This document shows positions 46,071-57,281 of a stretch of 64,000 nt of DNA, piece by piece. Source of the DNA: Zygaena filipendulae (Eukaryota; Arthropoda; Insecta; Lepidoptera; Zygaenidae); assembly GCA_907165275.2 (NCBI GenBank), contig OU015675.1, positions 5,969,501 through 6,033,500 of the forward strand, read 5' to 3'. The notes below the pieces were generated by a model. That model made no database searches and was not told where the DNA came from. It saw only the letters and a list, made by a program, of their open reading frames with translations. Both the position numbers and the translations under genes were made by a program. Position 1 is the stretch's first letter. Each line of letters starts with the position of its first letter.

Positions 46071-46324
46071 ATGACTCAACTTTTACATTTCACTATCGTG
46101 TCCCTTTTTCTATCATCGGTAATCATATGTGGAGTGAGTGAGATGCAACACGCATTCATAATCTGTGAACGATACAAGCCATCTCTAATTGCGCGCACTT
46201 GTCGCGGAGCGTGCTTTGTGAATGCACACCGTTGGTCCGCGCTAATTAAACAGAGAATTGAACAAGTCATGTTTACAGATAACGCTGCAGACACGATTGT
46301 ATACGATTTGCAGACAGATTGAAC
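46071..46324 (+). CDS. Possible small secreted protein, unrecognised
   Basis: From ATG at about 46071 the frame reads MTQLLHFTIVSLFLSS followed by VIICGVSEM, a plausible signal peptide, then a mature part of about 58 residues with cysteines in ICERYK and ARTCRGACF, and a stop at 46322-46324. The frame stays open upstream to an ATG at 45999. I do not recognise a family. The opposite strand is also open over 46076-46294, which weakens the case, and a repeat begins right after the stop. Treat as a hypothesis. Confidence 0.22.
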
Positions 46325-46329
46325 ACCGG

Positions 46330-46815
46330 CATATTAAGTGTGTTTTGGAGTTTTTTGGCGGGAACCAAAAATGGCGGTTCGGTCATTTATTTTCATGTCG
46401 ATAAAAAATGGTTAAAAATGGATTTTGTTGTGTTTTAAGGTGCTGTATTGGACAATAATTTTCACAGTGACGGTTTTTTATGTGCTCAAGAAGATATATT
46501 ATGAAATTTCGAACTGATTTCTTCGGTATCCTCCAAGAGCTCTGAGAAGTACCATGGCCTACAAGTTCAAACCGTACAACGATGCTAAACGCTAATTTGT
46601 GCATTTAACTAACTTATTTTACTTGAAACTGGCTAAATGCATTATATACCAAAGCCAAATAGAAGAAGAAAGAAGGAACACTGGCATAAGTGTGTTTTGG
46701 CGTTTCTGGCGGGAATCGAAGATGTTGGTTCCGTCATTTGTTTCTGTGTCGATAAAAAAATGTTAAAAGAGGATTTTATTGCGTTTTATGATACGGTGTA
46801 GTGGTTATATTATAC
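46330..46815. repeat. Interspersed repeat J, two partial copies
   Basis: GGCGGGAACCAAAAATGGCG and CATGTCGATAAAAAATGGTT in the first; GGCGGGAATCGAAGATGTTG and GTGTCGATAAAAAAATG in the second. Inverted relative to 41430-41720. Confidence 0.5.
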
Positions 46816-46905
46816 TTTCTCTTTGGATGTGGTATGGGACAGTTTAACTTAAATATTATGTCCTTCGTTTAAAATTACATCCTGTATAGGTATGAAAAAA
46901 AAAAA

Positions 46906-47080
46906 CTAGCTGTTCCCCGCGGTTTCACCCCCGTTAATTTCGGAGTTCCCGCTGGAATTCCAGGATAAAATCTACCCTCTATACCCCTGACAATGTGTAT
47001 GAATGTATGTAAGTGTATAATCTGTGAGTAGTTAAGATGCGAAAGCGTAACAAACAAACTCACATTCGCATTTATATAAA
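46906..47080 (-). mobile_element. Nonautonomous Helitron
   Basis: CTAGCTGTTCCCCGCGGTTT CACCCCCG to CTCACATTCGCATTTATA. Confidence 0.75.
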
Positions 47081-47358
47081 ATCAAATATTATACCTACCT
47101 TAATATCATATTAACTGCCTTCTTTCATAGAAAAATTCAAAGCTCTAGTATTTGTTTTCTTTCTTCGAGTCAAGTTTTTCGCTAAAGCAATGTTTTCATA
47201 AATAATATTACAACATCAACACTAATTTGATAAGTTCCTTCATCTGGCCTGATTAGTGATTACCTTTGAGTAGCTCCATGTACAGTGAGCATCAAAATGA
47301 TGAGCACATTTTTTCCAGACATTAAACTTTATCACTATTTCAATAAGATTCAGTAATT

Positions 47359-47661
47359 GGCATGTTGACTAATTTTTATTTTTTAGTCCGTCTTGTAGAT
47401 TATTAAAAAATATTGGACACGTATTTTTTCTTTTTTTACGTAATTAAAAAATAACGTTCGTGTGGCGTCACTATTCTGACAGTTTGTATGGCGGTTTTAG
47501 CGGTTAGTGACGTCATGACCCCCTCACCCTAAGCTTTAATGCGCTTTATCTCTGTATATTTTAATTTATTTGAAAAAGCAAAAAATACGTGTCTATTGTT
47601 TTTTTATTTTCCAACTGACGGACTAATTAGAATTTTGATTTTCAAAAGTAGTTCACATCCC
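47359..47661 (-). mobile_element. MITE family B with small internal deletion
   Basis: From GGCATGTTGACTA to TTCACATCCC. About 20 bp around the usual ATATATTGAGTTG block are missing. The two CRE-like sites have each changed by one base (GTGGCGTCAC and GTGACGTCAT). Confidence 0.85.
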
Positions 47662-47690
47662 AAATGTCAAAAATGATTGCATATTTTTGA

Positions 47691-48000
47691 CTAGCTGTTC
47701 CTCGCTGTTGCATCTGCGTTAATTTCGAAGTATCCGAAAGACAAACGTTCTCTGTACCCCTGACAACGTGTATGCAAAATTTCATGATGATTAGTTAAGC
47801 CGTTATGGCATGAAAGCGTAACAAAGTACTTACGTTTTCCGATACTTCCAACAAGAATAATAATTGACAAAAGTGTCCAACAATTATTATCGTTGTATCT
47901 CTTGGTGAAAACCGAAAGAAAATCCGTTCAGTCGTTTTTGAGTTTATCTAGAAAAGACAGACAGACAGACGCGGCGGGAGATTTTGTTTTATAATATGTA
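47691..48000 (-). mobile_element. Helitron, then part of the CAGACAGACGCGGCGG variant
   Basis: CTAGCTGTTCCTCGCTGTTG at 47691 to about 47830, then TTTTCCGATACTTCCAACAA and GACAGACAGACGCGGCGGGA to 48000, as in 56084-56405. Confidence 0.65.
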
Positions 48001-48219
48001 GTGTTGCTGACTCTACAGACAGCAGTGAAGTTACTGCAAAGTTACTACAAGGCAGCGAAGTCACTTGTTGCGGTTGGTGGAGATGTTAGTTCATATAGAG
48101 CAGTTTCTTGCGGTAGTTGTAACTTGTAAAATCCGAACGCTATGCTACTCACATTATAAGGTTAAAGTTTTGTTACACTTCTATAAACTAAAAACTAAAT
48201 GTACATAATGACATCCTAA

Positions 48220-48541
48220 TCTTTACTAATATTATAAATGCGAAAGTGAGTTTGTTTGTTTGTTTGTTACGCTTTCACGGCTAAACGGCTTTACCGATCA
48301 ATAATTTTGCATACACGTTGTCAGGGGTACAGAGAAGGACATTGGCTACTTTTATCCCGGAATTCCAGCAGAAACTCCGAAACTAACGCGGGCGAAACCG
48401 CGGGGAAAAGCCAGTCAGCAATAAATGTGCATGTGAGTTTATTTGTTTGTTCGTTTGTTTGTTTGCTAGGCTTTCACGCTTACTCACCGATCACTATAAT
48501 GAAATATTGGATACACGTACCTTTCTCCCGAAAATAGCTAG
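48220..48541 (+). mobile_element. Two tandem Helitron copies
   Basis: TCTTTACTAATATTATAAAT at 48220 to GGGGAAAAGCCAG at 48414, followed at once by TCAGCAATAAATGTGCATGT ending AATAGCTAG at 48541. The second lacks the GC blocks. Sequence 48542-49110 is unassigned. Confidence 0.7.
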
Positions 48542-49559
48542 CCAATCATGCAGTATTATATTTTCATTGAGTGGGAAAACGCAGTATTCAATGCATACTT
48601 TTGAATGTGACTGTACGTCGTAACTTCTGTTGCTAGCCCTCCTAATAAGAGATGTCGTTAAGTCACCCTAGCGCCAAGTCTACTGAAGTTATCCCACAAT
48701 TATCAAGAGGAAAAGAAGTATGACAGTTCCCACTCGATCTAATCAAAACTTTCTTCGGCGACACGTTCCTTGCGAGGTTTGACGACTCTGTTTTGTGAGT
48801 ATCTGTAATTTACCTGTCTATTTTTCTTACCACTCTTGGATAAAAAATTGGGCGGTTTAATTAAATAGATAAATTAATTTTCACGTTGTTTATGTTTTGT
48901 TTTTATAAGAAGTTGTAAAAATGTCTGTTGTACATTTTTCTATTAAAATTTTCCATACATACATTATCTAACAAAAGATAGGAAAATCTTACAGCGTGTT
49001 CAGTAAGATTGATTTATCTTATTATGGGTGCCAAAATGTATAAATGATTTAGGGCCCCTTCACTTCAACGTTTTGAGACAAGGTTCAAATAAACAGGCTT
49101 GTTGTGTAACTTTACAAATTTTTATTTTATTTTATTTTTATTTTATTTATTTAAAAGAACGACCAACAAAGCATACACCGTAACATTGGTAGTGATACAA
49201 TATAGGATATTATAATAAAAAAATTATGGCGCTGCCTCAATTATAGGTCGCCACAGCATGCACGAGAGAAAGAAGCAATAAATGTACACAAAATAAAAAT
49301 ACAAACTTACTCTTTCTAAAATTTATCCATTGTAGTTTTATCCAGCGTGGCAAGTTGAAAAATAAAGGCTAACTCTGTCTACCTATCCGATTTTCGATCC
49401 ATTTCTCTCGGTCTGTCTAAGTATGTATATCGCTATAAGAATAAGAAAAACAATGCATATTAAAAAAAAATACATATATCTAAAATTTCGAATTTGATTT
49501 TGGTGTAGTGAGAATTTGAAGTTTATAAAATTTGGTACATTGTATAAAGTTTTACAAGC

Positions 49560-49704
49560 GCTTATTGTTTCACGCGAGTTGATTTCAGAGATCCCGTGGG
49601 AATTCCGAAATAAAAAGTAGCCTTAGTTTACTCCTTATAATATCAGCTATCTGCCAGTGAAAGTCCCATCAAAATCAGTCCAGTTGTTTTAAAGATTAGC
49701 CGGA

Positions 49705-49736
<32 letters not shown>

Positions 49737-49738
49737 AG
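49560..49738 (-). mobile_element. Helitron variant ending in (CAGA)n
   Basis: GTTTCACGCGAGTTGATTTC, GATCCCGTGGGAATTCC and (CAGA)n at 49710-49736. The terminal CTAG is not seen. 49110-49320 contains a T-rich block and a probable reverse LINE tail. Confidence 0.55.
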
Positions 49739-49874
49739 GAAAAATTTTAAAAATTGTTTTTTTTTTAAATCTAAGTACCTACCGTATTTACTTTCGTATG
49801 CATTTAAACAGATACTTCAATTTTATTTATGTAAGTATGTAGATTCCCCCTATTTCAGTAGACACACAGAGCTA

Positions 49875-50215
49875 ATAAATTAACTAGAGAGGACATGTAG
49901 GCGGGGCAGGCGCGCTACCGTTGCAAAGGAAGTTAGAGCAAATGGTCTAATTTGCCCAAAACTTCTTTTGCTGCCATTCCAAGTACATATATTTACCACA
50001 ATATTCACAAATCTGTGAATTTCTAAAACAAAGACTAGGTAAAAACATAACCATAAAGCATTTAATACATTCCTTTACGTTAATGAATGTTTTAGTGCGC
50101 GATGAATTTATAGGTTTTTTGTGTGAAAATCACCCGGCGACACTGGTTTTCATCTGTTTTCATACTAAACTAAGTTGATGTCCTTTCTATCTGTTATTTT
50201 CTATTCTGTGAGTAG
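49875..50215. mobile_element. MITE family D, fullest copy
   Basis: Tips AACTAGAGAGGACAT and ATGTCCTTTCTATCTGTT are imperfect inverted repeats; about 340 bp, no gene. Related copies lie at 5449 and 44639. Confidence 0.7.
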
Positions 50216-50518
50216 ACTTACTTATCTCCGCGTTACTTACAGTACGTGGAGGTAACTTAATAAAGTGTAATTATAATATCATTATCAATATTAATAACTT
50301 ACTTTATATCCTCTTTCTGCCAACTCTCATCAGCATAATAAGGCATCCAATTCTAATTCTCCGTGAAGATAAGCGTGGTGTTTCCTTCCTTCGTAACTTT
50401 CCGTATATAAATCTATTTACATATAGAAGCAGTCGCGTTAATGTTAATCGCCATCCAATATGGGATGTTGCGAAGCTGATTGTCACACCCATGAAGGTAT
50501 GCTCATTAGATACCGATT

Positions 50519-50640
50519 TATTTATTTATTTATTTGGGAAACGAACGGTACAACATAAGTAAAAATATAACAAAATATAAAAAAATTCTTACACCTTAAA
50601 GTTTCCATACATAGGAGAGTAAAGAAAAGGTGCGCGGAAC
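50519..50640 (-). mobile_element. Reverse LINE tail with (TTTA)n
   Basis: (TTTA)n then GGGAAACGAACGGTACAACA TAAG. A second reverse tail, AAATTCAAAAATTCTTTATT, is at 51640-51700. In 50216-50518 a double-strand-open stretch (50304-50492) is unassigned. Confidence 0.4.
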
Positions 50641-51000
50641 CCACGAATCGAAACTTGTAAAAGAGCTTTGATTTGATTACGAATAATGAAAAAAAAAATG
50701 AAATAATAGTTAAAAGAAAATACATATTCTATGTAACCAATTATTTCTGATTACATAATTATGTACCATTAGTGCCATCTACTGTGTAAAATATATCTTA
50801 TCCGATATTAATTCAATTAAAATAAATTTTTTTCTGAAAAATCCATAGTTTTTATGATTAATTAATATCAAACTCGTTAAAATTTCTAATTTTCAAAGGC
50901 CAATCATTTTATTCAATGTTTAAGTATGGCTCTTTTGACGAAAATTATGACAGCACCCATAAAATATCCGCCTTTCGCAGTTTCCTAGTGCTATGGCGTG

Positions 51001-52706
51001 ACATGGATATCTTATTTTTTGGAAATCCAATCCAAAGAGAATATAGGAATAAGTGAAAACCAAATACGTGTTACTCATGATCTTAACATTTTAAAAATTT
51101 ATCGTTTAGACGGTTTCGTTTTGGTAATGTCGTTATGAAATATCACAGTCTCCGGGCAGTGTCATTCTTCTGTCTGGATAGTGTCTAGAGGTCATTTATT
51201 GTTCACATGAACGGAGTTGAATCTACAGTAATTAACGAGAGTGCAGCTCAAACTGTGTATCTCGGTAATTTTGCGGGGTCGCATCGTCATTAACCGAGGT
51301 GATTCATGGCGTATTATTCATGAGCGCTGCTGATTTGTGGCAAGGGTTCTGTAGGTCTCAGTGAAGACTCTTTGTTGGTATATACTTACTTAGGTAAGTA
51401 TAGTTTGAGTAAGTTTCAACACACTCTATACCTATTTACTTGGTCTTTTGGAGATTTGCATCGTTTAAATACCGATTTGCTATTTGGTTGAATAATAAAT
51501 TGACTATTCTTATTGTCAGCGATACACTCCATAAAATCGAAACCTTACTGGTATCTTAAGCGCTATGTAAATTGTTTTATGTGCTTGTAATGAAAAAAAA
51601 AAGAAAAAGTATTTTGTTTAAATTTTAGGATTCAAATTCGAAATTCAAAAATTCTTTATTACCTAGGATCGGTTGGTACAATAAATACTTAGAATCATCA
51701 GCAAGTTCTTAAAACAAAGTTGGAATGACTGTCAGTTCGCACACACCCTCTACTGAGAAGAATTGACAAGGGCTGGGGTTCGATTCTAGGCACTTTTCTC
51801 ACCTGTGTACGAATCAAAACAGCTACCATAAACTTAGAGCTACCCTCACAGATCTATCAACCCTATATATCTATCAATGTCAGTCTGAATCAATTTACTT
51901 ACATTCGATATTATTCGGTTCTTCCCCTTAGATACAAATTAATAATCGATTTAATGAAGAATGATACTAATAAATCTCAGATTTCGATTCGTAATTTAAT
52001 CCCGTATTGGGGAACTAATCTACCCTAAGAATAAAATTATGGAGGTAATAAAACCGCGCCAGTTACGTGTTCGAAATTTAATTTACAATAATTTCATCAA
52101 ATACTTCATCATCGGCCACTTATATTACTGTAGATAAGAAAACTCGATATAAAACGAAACCCAATGTGCGCCTAAAGAATTTTAATACCACCAAATTAAT
52201 TCCTACTCATTTTTCAGAGACGCCTCAAAGCGGTATTGTATTGCAAAATTACATTTGCCGTCCGCGATAGCAAATCCATGAACTGAACGCGCGAGACCTC
52301 GGCAGGTTTTCCTATAAAGCGAGGTATAAAATACATTTCGAGAGCGTCTAAAGTATATTTGTGTAATTGTAAGAAGGAATTATGATGGAGGCAAACTTGA
52401 AACCGAGACGGATTAGGTTATTATTTTCGAATGAGTTTATTTAAAACATTATTTTCGGTAGATCTCAAATACCTATCTGCACTCTAGAATTCTCTTGACT
52501 ATGTATTTTTTCGCTCTACAATTCGTCTTTAGTGTTTCTGTTTTGTAAAATTTACCTTTTTTCGCGTAAAGAATAGGTAACTCGTGAATCCGTTGGACGT
52601 TTAATTTTTTCTAAATTTGATCTTATTTAATTGTTTTCACACACTGTCCTAACTGAGCAAAACCACATTCACACAACAGTTAGCACAATAGATCATAGAC
52701 CAAAAT
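51001..52706. other. Unassigned sequence
   Basis: No frame over 60 codons on either strand and few recognisable repeats; among the least repeat-like parts of the window. If conserved noncoding DNA exists here, this is where I would look. Confidence 0.35.
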
Positions 52707-52843
52707 ATGGCTAAATCTTTACTTTTTTGTGCTTCAACAGATCATGAAATTTTACACACCTACCATGGTTTCAGGGGTAAAGAGAAAGATCCTGAAATTC
52801 TCGCGCTAAAATTAACGTGGGTGGATCCACGAGAAATTGCTAT

Positions 52844-53319
52844 TCTAATATATATAAATCACGTGTCACGTTGTTTGTCCGCGATGGACTCCGAAACTAC
52901 TGAATCGATCATGGTGAAATTTGGTCAATATCCAACTTAAGAGATAGGATAGTTTTTATCCCGGAATTCCCGCGGGAACTCCGGAATTAATGCGGGGAAC
53001 TGCTTATCACCGTAAACTACAGTCCTTTTTTCCCGGAATTCCCGCGGGTACTCCGAAATTACCGCGGATAAAATCGCGCGGGACAGCTAGTCTAATATAT
53101 ATAAATCAAGTGTCACGTTGTTTGTCCGCGATGGACTCCGAAACTACTGAACGGATTTTGATAAAATTTTATAACCCTTCATAATATGGTCCAACTTAAA
53201 AGATAGGATAGTTTTTATCCCGGAATTCCCTCGGGAACTGAAGGACATAGAGTACTTTTTTCCCGCAACCTCCGCGGGAACTCCGAAATTACCGCGGATG
53301 AAATCGCGGGGACAGCTAT
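52844..53319 (+). mobile_element. Two Helitrons in exact head-to-tail tandem
   Basis: First copy TTCTAATATATATAAATCAC... to GGGACAGCTAG at 53090; the next base, 53091, opens the second with TCTAATATATATAAATC, ending GACAGCTAT at 53319. A Helitron-like scrap precedes at 52707-52843. Confidence 0.85.
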
Positions 53320-53339
53320 CATTTTATATGTAGGTATAG

Positions 53340-53860
53340 ATAATAGTATTTACAAAGTTGATTCCAAAAACTTTTCACACCGAAACCTACTACAACCAAA
53401 GTATCGAGCGGATACTTGCGGTGCGCAAAGTATTTGTGAGGCAAATGAGGCGTATCCGCGGCTCCCTGTTTCAGATTTACAAGTGGGCGGTTCGTTTGAA
53501 TTGCAAAGTGCTTCTTGGGTTTTTACGGGGACTCCCCCGCTATCTCGTAATGACTTCGCGACAGTTTAGTAACGACGACGTGATTCGTTCCCTTTGCGAC
53601 CCTGGTAGAGGTCACTGGGTATAGGCCTGGCTTGTTTATAGATGCAGTGCAAAGAGAATGTATTATTGATGGTATTTCGCTTTGTAGATTTTGTCGAAGT
53701 GACACTTGCCTATGACAGAGTCAGGGCAAGCCATCGATGCAAGTTACGAGTTACGAGTAATGTGGGTTTTCGTAACTGGCGATTAGCGAGAAGCTTAAGT
53801 GGCCTATTGAGGTGCTTTTCTCTGAAGCCTCGGCGTTAGGTAGCTGATGAGGGTCGGAAT
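53340..53860 (+). other. GC-richer stretch with an 88-codon frame, unassigned
   Basis: Base composition here is clearly less AT-rich than the flanks. The plus-strand frame at 53358-53624 has basic and hydrophobic segments but no motif I recognise, and a second frame follows at 53642-53839. It could be a noncoding exon, an old gene fragment, or an unrecognised repeat. Confidence 0.2.
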
Positions 53861-54429
53861 TTTTAGGGGTGCTGTCATTACTGACGTCAAAAAGCGCTGC
53901 ACATTTTTTGAATAAGTTCACTTAAGTGGTCAAATGGTTAGTTTAAGGTCACGGTTTGTCTTAGACTTTTATTTGTTAGAATTTGCTGTGATTTGCAATT
54001 TGCCAATTTTATATCTACCTATTATGTTTTTAAAAAAGTTTTACTTCTTATACTAATACACGCACCCGGTTTTCTTGTCTTAGTAGATACAGTAAGAACA
54101 TATTATAATCTTTAATTTCTTAAATGATTATTGGGAAAAGTAAGTATATTCCTAAAGCGACAGATCGAATTGTCATTAACATTTTTCGTAATAAAAATGT
54201 CCCGATTTAAACTTAGGTACTTATTAAAAATGTTAAGTGAATAGTACCTAGTTAATAATCTTAAGGGTAAATTAAATTTTAAACTCGTTTAATCCGAGCG
54301 AGACAGTAGGAAACGAAATAAGTTAAAAAATAATAATCTGCACCGACGACGACGTCGGCCGATTCAAATTGAGGGAGAGCTGCGGAATTAGTTTATGCAT
54401 GTTGCGGTTAAACTGTCCAACTTCGCCGC

Positions 54430-54535
54430 TTTCGTGGCTCAGTTTTTCTTCACCGACAACTGCAGCTAATGGTTAAGGTTTGAACCTACGCTTTGCGGCG
54501 TATGATTCGAACGCATCAACCACAGAGCTAATGGG
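54430..54535 (-). mobile_element. tRNA-derived SINE, reverse orientation
   Basis: The same family as 33051-33164: the reverse strand has GCTCTGTGGTTGATGCGTTC, CGCCGCAAAGCGTAGGTTC and TGTCGGTGAAGAAAAA. The 3' part is missing or unrecognised. Confidence 0.65.
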
Positions 54536-55599
54536 TATTGTTGTATTTGATGAATAATTTTAATAATTTGCTATGAATCATATCACTGTCAAGAAGAAAT
54601 TTCTCATGAAGTGGTACTGTCATCAGAAGTTTTATCGTTTTTGTTTGTTTATAAATAATATATGTACGAAGTCGTTTTTATACCCCGATTTTGATTCATT
54701 AGGTAAATGATCTTGGTCTAGCTTGGTCTAGAAACTGGCTTTCAAGTGAGGCTGCCGGATATAGGTGTTTGTCGTAGGCAGTAGCTAGCTCTGCTATTAT
54801 CGGGTATTGATGATGATGGGGAGGGTTTCTAAGACCGCTAGTTCTTTACTGAGTAAATTAAAAGTAATTCGTAGGAGTAGATGGTATATTTTGAGATCGT
54901 ATCTGTAATAATAATTTTTATCTGATATCACGAAAACAAATAATAAATGATATTAAAAAAAAAATTAAAAATACATGATTTGATTTTCAAATAAAGAATG
55001 TCAAAAAATACAGATTATTTTTAAAAATTAAGAATGGGGCAGGATCTCATAACGAGTGGCATACAGCCGCCTCGTTGCACCATTACCAGTCCAGTCAGAG
55101 CATTTTATATTTTGCAGGTTTTCAATGGTTGACCCGCAACATAACCGCATCGCTTAGCAGCCTAGCTCGGAAATTCCTTTTTTATTAGTTGCAATTTCCA
55201 ATTGAAACATTTGAAGCACTCGTTTTTAATAGCTGTGACTGCAAAATGTCTTGTTTTATTTCAGTTTATTGAGTAGGTAACTACCGACTAGTTAATAGTT
55301 CTTCACCGCTTCACTGGCATTAATTCCGGAGTTCACGCAGGAACTCTTATCAGAATGAATTACTCTACCTCCTATATTTTAATTGACCCTAATTGACGAC
55401 ATTTGTAATCTCTTTTTAATTTCATGCAGGTAGGTACTTAATTGAAATTTTAATTATTTTTTATTAATTTTGTTTTTTATATTTTAATTGTTAATGGAGT
55501 TTTTTCAATAATATTGGAGGTAATTCGATTTATTCTATAATATTAACCAACTTGTGTTTCGCTATTCACAAACTAACAAACTTTAGCTCTTTATAACAT

Positions 55600-55755
55600 T
55601 ATTTATATAAAAATGACTCCCGATTTCCCTTGGGATCTCCATTAAATTTTGCATATACGTTGTCAGGGGTACAGCAAAGGACATAGGGTACTTTTATCCC
55701 GGAATTCTTGCGGGAACGTCAAAATCACCGCGGGTGAAACCGCGGGGAACAACTA
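55600..55755 (+). mobile_element. Nonautonomous Helitron, 3' part
   Basis: CATTAAATTTTGCATATACG to GTGAAACCGCGGGGAACAAC TAG followed by T. A reversed scrap is at 55300-55380. The rest of 54540-55600 is unassigned. Confidence 0.7.
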
Positions 55756-55914
55756 GTCCTCAATAATATAATAAGTATACCTAATATGTGTACCTTAGAA
55801 CAGGGTGACAAATCGTTAAACAAAGTGTTTTGAACATTTAGCACAGTACAGCAGTGCAAGGCAACATAAATCAAAGCGCTATCAGAGCATAAACAATCTA
55901 GAACGCTAGGCATA

Positions 55915-56060
55915 AAGCCGGGGAGGCACTAGCCCTCGTAGTCAAGTTGCCAATCTATAATCGTAAATGCATAGAAAACTTAGCAGCGGAATCGTTATGT
56001 CACGTGATCAGGCCCAACTGGACTTTTTATTGGACGTGATATGACGATTCTTTCTTTTTT
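55915..56060. mobile_element. MITE family E
   Basis: Shares AAGTTGCCAATCTATAATCG, CATAGAAAACTTAG and GTTATGTCACGTGATCAGG with 22069-22215. Confidence 0.6.
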
Positions 56061-56083
56061 TTTAATTTCTTTTTTCTTCTACT

Positions 56084-56405
56084 ACCTATATTCCCCGCGG
56101 TTTCACCCGCATTAATTTTCGAGTTCCCGCAGGAATTCCGGAATAAAAAGTAATCTATATAGTATATATCCTTTTCTTTACCCTCGATAACGTAATCGGT
56201 TCGACGTTTTCCGACACTTCCAACAATTTATCGTTATATATCAACTAATTTACAAAATCTTGACAAATTATATAGGCAGATACTTACCTAAACCTTCCTT
56301 ATGAATCACTCTTTCTATTAGCGAAAACCACCTGAAAATCTGCTCAGTAGTTTTTGAGTTTATCACGAACAGACAGACATACGCGGCAGAGGACTTTACA
56401 TTTAG
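56084..56405 (-). mobile_element. Helitron variant with CAGACAGACATACGCGG end
   Basis: TTCCCCGCGGTTTCACCCGC to AACAGACAGACATACGCGGC. This unsplit copy shows the empty site of the GC-rich transposon at 4143-4634 (CTTACCTAAACCTT). Confidence 0.7.
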
Positions 56406-56740
56406 GTAATAGCGATGATGATTGTCGACTTGGCTAAGGGGGCAGTAATCGCTGCAATACAATTGAGTCAGCACCGCCGAATCTAGTTATTGCTCTCCCA
56501 ATGGATATTTGCAATTCTGCTTTTGGTCTATCTCCTATATAGCTCTTTTTAGGTCTTGTGGCCGAATAGCAAAATCAAAACTTTTTTATTTTGTAATGTA
56601 CGTTTGTCTGCTAGTCTATTAGTCTGTCTGTATGTCATAGTTACTTTATTTGGAGACTATTGGTAATATAGTATAGGCAGCTTTTTTTTATTCAGACAAA
56701 TATACAGCTTTTTAACATAATATAATTGTTTATGAATTAA

Positions 56741-56977
56741 CCGCCGCACTCAGAGTCGACTTTAATGATTACTTAGTTAAGTATAGATTTTTAAAACAAA
56801 ACTGCCGCAATCAGACAAGTTTAATAAATTAATGTTAATTGGCATTTAATTAGTTAAGTTACATCTAATGAAATGCCAATTAACATTAATTTACTGAAAG
56901 TCCCTGATTGCGGCAGTTTTGTTTTAAACATCTATACTTAACTAAGTAATCATTAAAGTCGACTCTGAGTGCGGCCG
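56741..56977. mobile_element. Palindromic MITE C
   Basis: Also 237 bp, from CCGCCGCACTCAGAG to its complement, with TAA at 56738-56740 and 56978-56980. It lies about 300 bp beyond the 3' end of the hydrolase coding region. 3-bp TWA duplications are typical of PIF/Harbinger-type elements. Confidence 0.92.
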
Positions 56978-57003
56978 TAAGTCCCTTTGGCTAGATATAT
57001 TCT

Positions 57004-57165
57004 TGATAAGAATTTCGAACTGCGGACTTAGCCAAGTCGACATTCTACAATCCTTAACGCATAGAAAACATGAGTAACGAATCATCATGTCACTTGGTCA
57101 GCCAATCAAAACTCTACATTTGCGTGATCACGTTCTATTTCTTATAACGAAGAGTTTCTTCCATT
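57004..57165. mobile_element. MITE family E, next to the hydrolase 3' end
   Basis: CGGACTTAGCCAAGTCGACA, TAACGCATAGAAAACATGAG, ATGTCACTTGGTCAGCCAAT. It lies 117 bp beyond the stop codon at 57282 and may form part of the 3' untranslated region or end it. Confidence 0.55.
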
Positions 57166-57281
57166 TTTTGGATGAATATTGTTTTCTATGAGTCGAATCA
57201 CTTCACCAGATGGGATGAAAAAAAAAACGATTAGACTGAGTTAAACTTTAGCCATCAACCAGTCATACTACTGAATTTGCT

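Noticed and set aside
50304..50492. Possible exon with acceptor CTCTCATCAG and donor AAG|GTATGC on the plus strand, in phase with the candidate exon at 32965-33032
   Set aside because: The encoded residues do not resemble the expected FF-DEPLN block of acetyltransferases, both strands are open, and a stop-free run of this size is likely by chance.
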